From: Triatoma infestans | Lineage: Eukaryota; Arthropoda; Insecta; Hemiptera; Reduviidae | Assembly (NCBI GenBank): GCA_011037195.1 | Contig: JAAEAF010000273.1 | Span: forward strand, 1-64,000 | Direction: 5' to 3' | Length of the DNA: 64,000 nucleotides | Part shown: positions 55,811 to 64,000 of the stretch, one piece after another | Layout of the letters: each line of letters opens with the position of its first letter | How positions within the stretch are numbered: position 1 is the stretch's first letter | Translations under genes and position numbers: made by a program | The notes under the pieces: model-generated | Database searches by the model: none | Seen by the model: the letters and a program-made list of their open reading frames with translations, nothing else | What the model was told of the DNA's origin: nothing

Positions 55811-57240
55811 AAATTTTTACTTTATAAGATGTGATAGATACACCGTGTTTGATGGCTTCCGAAAGAAAGTGGTAAAAGTATAAAGCTTGCAAATAGAAAA
55901 GTGCCGTCATAATGTAATTATTTTAATTGTATATTATGATTATGTCAGTGTACGTAGTTAAAAAAAAAAATATATATATAATTTATAAAGTAGAGTGATC
56001 CAAGCATTTATAAAGTAGAAGACCAAGCATTTACGAATAGGACCGAGCTGGGATATTTTTTAATTTTATTTCTCCACAGGGTAACCAGGGGTGGGGCGAA
56101 TACTCCCGGATTAGGAGAGCTTGGAACGGAATGGGGTGCGAGGGCTGCTAAATCCCCAATTAACATTATATATATATATATATATATAAAATCTTTTTTA
56201 TGTTATTTCTGTTTTTGTTTTTTTCTTAATTATTGTACATTTTATCTTTAGTTGATAGTGTTCACGTGAACAGAGTCAGACAAAATTTTTAACACGTTCT
56301 TAATGCTTCTTCTTGCAAAAATATCTTTTTAAACTAGTACATCCTATGTTATTCAAAGATACTTTAGTACTAGTACTGAACTGAAATGAAAAGCAATATT
56401 GAAAGACGCTTTTCAAAGGCGCTTTATAAAAACCTTGTACACTTGTAGTAACCGCAGATTATTATACTCTGTACTTTAATAAACGTAGAATTAAGCAATT
56501 ATTTCTGGGTATTTATATAATTCATATTAATGAGAGAGTAACATATATAAATGTAATATTAAATTCAAAAGCCTGAAAGATAAAGTAACTAGAAAACCAA
56601 AGGAAATAAAATTGTTTGGAAACTATTTGCCGTGAAAAGATTACAAACAGAAATGAATGGCCGCTCGTTATTTCTCGCCTCTATTTTTTTCCTTTTAAAA
56701 AAAAAAACTAAATATGAATTAAATACATAACTAACCGCTTCCAAAGTGCTTCTATATAACCCATTCTAAAAAGCATGGACCGCCATGTGTACGGACGGAG
56801 GTGTGAGGACACCGCTTTCATGCGTCCATTTTGTAACCCACAATTTATAACCTCATTAGTTGCGTGTGTTTCGGGCGGAAGCGGCGAACACTAGCAAGAG
56901 AGAGAATGTGAAAAAGAAAGAGAGACCCTCCTCTCTTTTCGGTCATACAGTAAAGTTAAAGATATGACGGAAGGGTGAGGTAAAAGAGAGGGGAGGTATT
57001 CCTCCATTTACTGGTTTTTTAAAAAAGAGATCCTAAAAACAAGAGTATACAGCTGTGCTGAAAAGCATAGACTTCTGCCGGCTATGTCCCAATTTCTTCT
57101 AATAGAAAACATAGTTTTCTGTTCGTGAATAGAGTTTTTTGGTTATTCTGCAAAATAATTTACACCAAGTAGCAACTAGAATCTTGAGATTGAAATTTCT
57201 ATTTAAAAGGACGTTTCTATAGGCTGCTTCAGTGTTGGCA
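55811..57240. other. AT-rich DNA with TA microsatellites
   Basis: (TA)n runs at about 55969-55982 and 56167-56188. A GC-richer patch at 56770-56900 has no credible frame. Nothing else recognised. Confidence 0.5.
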
Positions 57241-57252
57241 TAAAATTCATTA

Positions 57253-57296
57253 ACCATTCTGAAGAAGCTTATTTAATGTTGGGCGAAACATCGGTT
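57253..57296 (+). other. Third, degenerate hammerhead-like string
   Basis: CTGAAGA (57259-57265) and GAAAC (57285-57289) are separated by 19 bases with only a weak GC/GC stem, followed by ATCGG. Stem I is not convincing and there is no inverted partner nearby. It shares CTGAAGAAG and CGAAAC with the 7.8-8.1 kb motifs and may be a decayed solo copy. Confidence 0.25.
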
Positions 57297-57299
57297 TCT

Positions 57300-58943
57300 A
57301 ACCTACTATAGACTTAATATCAACCTGAAAGGATTGGATTTCTTGGATGGTATTAAGAACCCGTTAGGGGGACGGGAAGGGATATCTGTAGAAGCCCAAA
57401 GAGGGTCTGGATAACGAAGAGTTGGATCCCTTCCGGCACGATTGATGAACAATTTCCTTTGTTTACTAAAATACACAATCGTAATAAAATTTGATTATTC
57501 CACTATCTCAACGTAGGTTTTATTTTTGGAACTTAATCAAAGACAATCGAACGAATGGTTTGGCTCTGTAATGTCGTGATTGTGTCCGCTCCAAGGCGTT
57601 TCTTTTTCTTACTATCTCCATTCTTTCAGAATTTGCTTTGGCTAGCCTTTGCAAAGATATTAACTACTACTGTTCGAGTTTTCCATCATAGAAGACTTGT
57701 CGAGAATATGTGTATGGCGAAGTCAATATTTCTGAACAGACTAGGTAAACTAAATTTTGACGATGGATGAAGATCCGGAAATCTGGATCAGGCATGAGGC
57801 AATGAAGTATGATATAAACATCATAATTTAGGAAAATCACTAACAATAGTTTCGTTTTTGTAAAACACAATTTTCAAAACGAAGCCACTTACAAAGTTGT
57901 ATTTCCATGATTTAAAGTACAGTATTGTAAATGTAACACTAGAATGGAATTCAAAGCAAAAATTGAAAACAATATTGGTGGGAGGGGGGAAACATATTCA
58001 AATTACTTAACAAGAATTAACTTTGATTTCACACCATGAAACATTCCATTCCACTTTAATTTGATTAAACTTTCAGTGAAAAGCCATTGGTAAGAAATGG
58101 ATCTGGCAAGGTTTTTCTTCATCTTTAACTCCAAATTTACTACACTTGCCATACTAACTATAAAATTTACCAGAGAGATTGTAAATTTTTATAGAAGTCG
58201 AAGTTGCTAAAGGAACTTAGAAGTTTTAACTAAGCAAAACTTGTTTAGTTAGGCAAGAAGTCTAAAAATACCAACTTTCCGATCAAGCATCTAGGAGAGT
58301 AATTAGAGAATGAAAAGCGTTTAGCTTATTTGTTTTTATTTGCAGAAGTATTTGATAAACCTATTAAGCTTCAATGACGAGATTTAGAAAGATTTACCAA
58401 GAATAATTATCTACTAAGTGATATTTCTTTATTGATTGCTTAAGGGGTTACTAGAGAGTGTGGTGCGCAGAACAGGGACGGGGACATATACAATCAGACT
58501 GAAACTTTGAATGATGAGAGATAGCAATTAAAATGGTTATCAAAGTTAATGGCATCACTGGCATATAGACACCATCTTTAGGTCAGCTAAGACGTTACAG
58601 AAAGCGTAGAAGTACCTACTACCACAACTACCTCAACATGACGCCCTAAGAAAGTCAAGACCCGCCTACTCATGCCTAGCTAAGCGAAAGAAGGGGAATT
58701 TCTGGGATAGGCTCAGAGTTTTCTACTGTGGGATATAGTAGCTTCAATCTTTAAGAAGGCAACACTCTGCCAGTCTTCGGTTAACTTCGCTCTGTGAACA
58801 TTAACGCTTACACTTTCTTTTGTTTAATTTTAATGTCTTTTCCCTTAATTAATATAACAGTGAATCTCTCGTGCAATTCACTAACATTCATCCCCAATCT
58901 ATTAAAAAAATAAAATAAAATCTCAGTATAAGGAACTAAATAA
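57300..58943. other. Unrecognised DNA
   Basis: Short frames only. 58440-58760 is less AT-rich and may be further decayed RTE sequence, but I see no motif. Confidence 0.45.
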
Positions 58944-59940
58944 AGAGCGACTTGCCTTTCTCCTCTCCTTTTTAATATCTTCATTGAACAGGCATTAAGA
59001 GACTAGAAGAGGAAGTGCCATGGAATGGGGATAAAAATAAATGAAGATAGTTTGCCTGTACAACCTACAGTTCGGGATGACCAAATTGTAATCGCATCAG
59101 ATCCAGAGGATCTCAGTTACATGATGCGTAAATTGGACGAAACTTATTTCGCTTGGGGTCTAGAAGTCAACAAAGTCAAAACAAAATACATGCCTTCAAC
59201 ATTGGGGAGACGTCCTTCCTATTAAAGAGGACTGGAATTTAGTACGCAGTTCAGAGTGGTAAGTATCTCGGGGTATTAATTTCTCAAGAAGTTTCTTCTG
59301 ACAAGAACATCCAGATGAGAATAAATCAAGAAAGAAAGGTACTAGGCATATGGAACTCTGTTCTATGGAATAAGAATCTTAGCATTTCTACTAAAAGAAA
59401 GATTTATAACTCTTTTCTTTTGGGTACAACCCTTTATGCTTGCGAAACTTGGACAATAAAAAAGAAAATGGTTCGGAAGCTCTTAGCTCTAGAAATGGAT
59501 TTTTGGAAATTGCGGTATTTCGCGTTTGCAGTGAATTCCGAATGCCCAAATAAGGGATCGCGTCCAAGCAGAAAAAATCTATTGTTTTCAATCGAAACAA
59601 GAAGATTGCTCTGGTACGGTCATGTAAAGAGAATGGGTAATGAGTGATGGCCGAAGAAAATGTTAGAATACTAGCCAATTGCGAGGAAGGCCCAACAAGA
59701 AGTGGATGGAGGACGTCCAGGTAGGAATTGCAGCAAGAGGGCTCCGTGAAGGTGATTGGAGTGATAGGAGTTGTTGGAAGGAAGGGATTTTGGTTTCCAC
59801 CATATGGCCTATTAGGTCGTCAAGGGTGAGGAAAAAAAATGAAAAAATAAAGAGCGACAACCTCAAGAGGACTTTATCGCCTGGTAGAAACGGTGTATGG
59901 GGAGTGGAAGGGGCTCTAAAGCTACTGATACTAATGTATA
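58944..59940 (+). mobile_element. RTE-type non-LTR fragment, 5'-truncated
   Basis: On the plus strand it enters at RT motif B (CLSPLLFNIFIEQAL, about 58956), then an in-frame stop. The frame continues with DDQIVIASDPEDL, whose tyrosine-containing box is degraded. It then has WGLEVNKVKTKYM, a frameshift near 59225, and RKVLGIWNSVLWNKNLSIST with KRKIYNSFLLGTTLYACETW. The C-terminus has RRLLWYGHVKRMGN and, after another shift, RGRPNKKWMEDVQ. These last two segments are a clear RTE-clade signature. The endonuclease and most of the RT fingers are gone. Its end runs into the (GAAT)n tract shared with element B. Confidence 0.82.
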
Positions 59941-60460
59941 TGAATGAATGAATGAATATTTAATTGCTTGAAGAGTACATGGACTCATAGCAATGAGTTG
60001 ACCATTACATGGCATGTTTACAATAAAATAATGTATACTTTTAAAACAAATATAAGATAATTTTATAACAAAATATAAAGTAATAAATTCTTCATAAACT
60101 GACATTGAAATACTGATATTAATGTAAATTATTAATGAGTGAAATAAAAAAAAAAAATTCCTTGAAAATAATAATTAGTATAAATAGGATAAGAGAAATT
60201 TATGTGTTGTTAAACATAATAATGAATTTGATAAATAATAAAATTTAAAGCTTTACATAAATGACCAAAAATCAAAATAAAAAATCATATTAATCTTTCC
60301 TTGAGAAATGTGAAAATAAACAAAATAGAAAATAATTTAATAAATAGAACGGAGTCTTTCTTCTAGAACAGAAAACTACTCATAATTCAGAAAACTACTT
60401 TGTATTAAATTCAGCTAAATGATAAGGCTGGCAACAAGGTACATATAGTCAATCATAGAT

Positions 60461-60991
60461 TTAATCTAACAACAATTTCCTGAGTTTTAGGCTTTTCATT
60501 ATGAAAAAATAAATATTATTTAATTTATTAATATTATTTTCGGCTGAAAATAATTCCAAAATTTTCTCTCTGTCTGAACCCTGCGGGGCAATGTATTGTT
60601 CAATATAGGTTTCTCTAAAGAAAGAGAGGATTGGACAAGACAGCAAAGTGTGTAATAGAGTATCTTGACTGCTCCTACAGAGAGGGCAGTCAAATTCCTC
60701 TTGGAAAGTTATTATAAAATTCCTATGATAGATCCGAACACGACGTTTCCCAGACAGCCTCAGCTGAGCCAGTATTCTAAGTTTATTTATATGAATTTTG
60801 TTACTAAGATATTTTTGGGGGTTCCCAAAGGAGCAGATTTCCCTATAAAAAATATTAAAATTACTATTAATAGAATAATCAATGTCCTTAGAGACCAAAT
60901 AGTTTAAATATTTTTGTAATAAACTATCATAGTTTTCTTTCACTAGAAGGGTCTTGTGCAGTCCAAATTTCTTCTGAACCAATAACTGCAA
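60461..60991 (-). pseudogene. Element B ORF2 C-terminus
   Basis: This 176-codon frame continues ORF2 after a one-base shift near 60990, where the RT frame ends in an unrelated tail. It has KYLNYLVSKDIDYSINSNFN, NKLRILAQLRLSGK (shared with element C) and a zinc motif CPLCRSSQDTLLHTLLSCP at about residues 137-155, the usual end of such ORF2 proteins. The stop at 60461 leads to the 3' UTR. Confidence 0.8.
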
Positions 60992-62456
60992 GATATTTTC
61001 TTAGTTCTAGTACCCAATTAAAAGGCAAATTAAATGTATCAGCGAGTTCCACAAGGCGATTATAACAAATCTTTGGTAGATATTCCTCCGGCATATTCAA
61101 TATAGAAATCCACCAGTTCACCATTCTTTTAAAAATCTTATATTTTATATGTACTTGACCTGTCTCTAATCTGACTAAGTAATTGGGGGTATTGATTGGA
61201 AGATGGAGAAGAGTTTTATAAAAAGAGAGTTGTCCTTTTTCTATTATATCTGCGTATGGAGGGCCCCATACTTCAGACAAGTGTAGGAGTGTGCTATCAG
61301 GTATTACCTGAAATAATTTAGTCTTCGTGTCCCACACATCAGATTTACAACTGGCTAGAATTTTCAAAACAGCCGAACTGGCAATTACACATTTTGATAG
61401 GAAGTGTTTACTAGCGACGGCAAATTTATCGGAGCTAGAAAAAGGGACTCCTAAATAATTGAATGTCTTAATGAATTGGAGTGTTGAATTATTATATGTT
61501 AGCTTATTTATTTTCCCAGGTCTGCCACCTTTGTGAAATGGAAGTACCATTGTTTTATTAATATTAACAGTTAGACTACTATATAGGGAATATTCTTCTA
61601 GTATGCGTAATTTGTTTTGAGCATCTCTCCAGCTATTTGCCAGGATGACTAAATCATCGGCATAGAGTAAGCAGAGCAGATTTCTACATCGATCAATAGG
61701 GATTCCCTTAGTGTTTTTATTTATAAAAAACTCTTCGATATCAGAAATAAACAGTATAAAAAGCAAGGGGCTCAAAATGTCCCCTTGCAGTACACCTTCA
61801 GTTATGGGTATAAAACCAGAAGTTTGATAGCCATCTTGTAAAACAAAAGAGGCCGACTTATATAATTTTATTAAATTGCGAAGCATTTTACCTTGTATGC
61901 CTAGACTATATAATCGATGCCACAATTTCTGATGATTTATCGTGTCAAAGGCACGTTTAAAATCGACAAATATTGCCAAAATCTTACTTTTCTTGAGTCT
62001 CAGAGAAATATTTACAATAGAAATTAGTACAAACACACTGTCTCTACAACCTTTACCCATCCTAAAACCAGTTTGTATTTCAGGAATTAATTTATTATGT
62101 TCTGACCACTTTTTTAATCTGTTGTATAGAATTGCAGTGAAAAGTTTGACAATGCTATTTAATATAGGTATTTCCCTGTCATTTTGTGGGTCGTTTGTTG
62201 GGCCTTTTTTATGCAGCATTACCATCCTTACTTTAACCCAGTTCACCGGCATATTTTCCTCTCGCCAAATTCTGTTGTATATATTTAAAACTTGCTGAAT
62301 CCAGTGGTCATTCATATAAATATAGCATTCATTTGCTATTAGATCTAAACCGGTAGATTTATTATTTTTACTACAGTTTATAACTGCCAACAATTCATCT
62401 AAGGAGATATCATTATCTAATTCAAATACGTGGTAATTCATAAACTTAATATCCAT
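60927..62456 (-). CDS. Element B reverse transcriptase (509-codon open frame)
   Basis: An uninterrupted RT frame. Rough residue positions: TGLDLIANECYIY 35-47, REIPILNSIVKLFTAILYNRL 94-114 (the family's PI-L-S-KLF block), TGFRMGKGCRDSVF 129-142, FVDFKRAFD 163-171 (motif A), GVLQGDILSPLLFILF 221-236 (motif B), YADD 265-268 (motif C, intact), LTVNINKTMVLPFHKGG after it, and FNYLGVPFSSS. The frame overlaps the next one by 65 bp because of a one-base shift. The ATG used here is internal; in the element it continues the endonuclease frame. It copies element RNA at the target. The intact core suggests recent activity. Confidence 0.88.
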   Translation of the reverse strand: MDIKFMNYHVFELDNDISLDELLAVINCSKNNKSTGLDLIANECYIYMNDHWIQQVLNIYNRIWREENMPVNWVKVRMVMLHKKGPTNDPQNDREIPILNSIVKLFTAILYNRLKKWSEHNKLIPEIQTGFRMGKGCRDSVFVLISIVNISLRLKKSKILAIFVDFKRAFDTINHQKLWHRLYSLGIQGKMLRNLIKLYKSASFVLQDGYQTSGFIPITEGVLQGDILSPLLFILFISDIEEFFINKNTKGIPIDRCRNLLCLLYADDLVILANSWRDAQNKLRILEEYSLYSSLTVNINKTMVLPFHKGGRPGKINKLTYNNSTLQFIKTFNYLGVPFSSSDKFAVASKHFLSKCVIASSAVLKILASCKSDVWDTKTKLFQVIPDSTLLHLSEVWGPPYADIIEKGQLSFYKTLLHLPINTPNYLVRLETGQVHIKYKIFKRMVNWWISILNMPEEYLPKICYNRLVELADTFNLPFNWVLELRKYLAVIGSEEIWTAQDPSSERKL

Positions 62457-63826
62457 ATCTACTCTCAGAGGGTTAGATTTTTTGTGGAAAGCCTCCCATT
62501 GCTTTATCGAAATCTCATTTTGTCGAAGGGCCCTAGGTTTAAATTTTGTAATTGTTGACCAGAATTCTGCAGAATTATTTACTTTCCAGTTTTGAATTTA
62601 GTTTTCCGTAATATTCAAATTTATGAGATTTTTATAAGATTATTTTTGCTTTCAAAAATAACTTTAATGAGTCCGGAGAGAACGAGTTTTGCCGACAGTT
62701 TTTAAGCAGATTACGGACTTCTTTTTTTGCCTTATAACAACCACTATCGAACCACGGTTTGATAGGGTGTACATTTTTTAATTTTTGTACTTTCAGAATA
62801 CCTGCCTCAGATAAGTGATTTTGAATTAAGTCAGTGAAATTATTACATAGTTCATTAAAGTTCCAGTTTGGATCAAATTGATTTGGAGAAGATTCCAGAA
62901 TGGCCTTAAGTATATTTAAATTTGTAGTATTTCGGCAGATACGGGTTATCTGGGTCATATGGTTGGTATTATCATTATCGTGTGTGTGGTTTAGGGAGAG
63001 AAGACAAGGAAAATGGTCCGAGAAATCACAAATATCCAGAATTTTCAAGTCGTTGACAATGCTCATGCAGGAGAAAGATACGCATATGTTACCTACAACA
63101 CTACATCCATTTGGACCAATGTAGGTATATTGTGCAGGAGTGTCACTAGGTAATCTCCCATTACAACTATCATTCCTAAACTTTCTATAAGATCTATTAG
63201 TTTTTCTCCCCTTTTATCAACTACGTTATCCATTGAGCTACGTTGGCCTGAAAAGTTATAGAAATCAAAAATTTCATTGTCTAGATTATTCAACAAACCT
63301 ATCCTGGCATTCCAATCTCCCCCTATAATAATGTAAGACTGCCCGTAATAAAGTAATAAATAATTTAAATCTTTAGAGATATCATCCATCAAATAGTTAT
63401 TTTCAGGATCCAATATACTGCTCCTATTACTATAGTATTGTTACCATGCTCAGCTAATAAACATAAAAGCCAGTCCTTAGAAATTATTATCCTATCTATA
63501 TAAATCCTATTATATTATCCTATCTAACTATATAAATAAAGTTTTCCTAAAGAATATTATAATACCTCCACTTGCTCTGCCTTTTACAAAATATTTTGAT
63601 GCGTTAACAGAAAAGTTACTCATAATCCTGTAAGAAATTAGGTTTAACAACTAAATTAGAAATAATCCACGTTTCATAGAAACAAAAAATATCTACATTG
63701 ACAATTTTATCTATATCCTGAGCCGATAAATTATACAGTGTATTGAAACCATATACATTCCAAAAAATGAAGCTGAAGTTTCGTTTACAAACAGAGGAAG
63801 CGAATAATTTATGTGACGTGACTTTT
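62457..63826 (-). pseudogene. Element B endonuclease part of ORF2, broken
   Basis: On the minus strand, FWNVYGFNTLYNLSAQDIDK and VDIFCFYETW (about 63750-63670) mark the endonuclease start. A shift leads to VKGRASGGIIIF. Then MDPENNYLMDD and SYIIIGGDWNARIG (GDWNAR catalytic motif, about 63330-63290) follow. After a shift near 63090 the frame reads DICDFSDHFPCLL (SDH catalytic motif, about 63030), and the linker runs to 62632. Another break precedes the RT frame. APE-type endonuclease motifs are in order; at least four lesions break the frame. Confidence 0.8.
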
Positions 63827-63827
63827 T

Positions 63828-64000
63828 CTAAGACGCGTTCTTTATTAAAAAAGATTTTAAATTATTAGATTTGACTGACCTCGGTTTTCTTTTAATTGTA
63901 GTCTGACTTCTGGTCGTTCGCAATGAGGAAGAGTCCGCTTCTATATCTTCGACGTCTGTTTCAGTAGGGGCTATATCTATATTATCTGATTGAGATGCAG
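63828..64000 (-). CDS. Element B ORF1, C-terminal end (cut by window edge)
   Basis: The minus-strand frame enters at the edge as ASQSDNIDIAPTETDVEDIE, then ADSSSLRTTRSQ and a lysine-rich tail (KRKPRSVKSNNLKSFLIKNA), with stop at 63828-63830. It lies immediately upstream of the ORF2 endonuclease. An acidic then basic, low-complexity tail is common at the end of ORF1 proteins. Only about 57 codons are visible, so the assignment rests on position. Confidence 0.55.
   Translation of the reverse strand, partial: ASQSDNIDIAPTETDVEDIEADSSSLRTTRSQTTIKRKPRSVKSNNLKSFLIKNAS

Larger units (their letters stand above)
59941..64000 (-). mobile_element. Non-LTR retrotransposon (element B), continues past the right edge
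   Basis: Minus-strand element with an (ATTC)n tail at about 59941-59957, the same tail type as element A. From right to left it shows the ORF1 C-terminus, endonuclease, RT and a zinc-binding C-terminus, then a 3' UTR of about 500 bp. It is the best-preserved retroelement here. The 5' end lies outside the window, so no target duplication can be checked. The RT resembles that of element C at 27.6-31.1 kb. Confidence 0.85.

Overview
This window looks like intergenic or heterochromatin-like DNA from an animal, most likely an arthropod. It is strongly AT-rich, rich in microsatellites, has no convincing host gene, and is packed with decayed retroelements. The arthropod inference rests on the mix: Jockey-type elements with a PRE_C2HC and triple zinc-knuckle ORF1, an R1-clade fragment, an RTE fragment, two related EN/RT elements, and a Ty3/Gypsy element. 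I cannot name the species.

Layout. 1-4300: AT-rich DNA with pieces of a dispersed repeat, here called DR. 4320-7017: a 5'-truncated non-LTR element on the minus strand, with a 506-bp non-LTR fragment nested in its RT catalytic region. 7787-8180: a small inverted-repeat element with 13-bp target duplications and hammerhead-ribozyme-like motifs in both arms; a second cassette of this type is at 13739-13982. 9151-9743: a long foldback. 11350-18900: several DR copies, a small foldback and a non-LTR scrap. 19397-19618: a tRNA-derived SINE. 20794-25303: a full-length Jockey-type element on the minus strand with a perfect 13-bp target duplication. 25640-27080: the best DR copy, a head-to-head pair with a (GT)n tract. 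27561-31066: a 5'-truncated non-LTR element with a perfect 18-bp duplication, inserted inside a DR terminus. 31-41 kb: more DR copies, hAT-like termini, and GC-richer patches with CRE motifs. 41284-43365: a second, truncated Jockey. 43388-45297: an R1-clade fragment. 46119-49612: a GC-rich Ty3/Gypsy element with gag, protease, RT and RNase H but with integrase deleted. 50-58 kb: DR copies and unrecognised DNA, including one speculative exon and promoter near 55.1-55.5 kb. 58944-59940: an RTE 3' end. 59941-64000: the least decayed non-LTR element, with a 509-codon RT frame, running off the right edge.

The genes do not form a pathway; they are separate self-mobilising units at different stages of decay. 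The most interesting signals are the hammerhead-like cassettes, the DR family with its recurrent (GT)n tract and inverted-pair structure, and the dated nested insertions. All calls come from reading the sequence; no similarity search or folding program was run.
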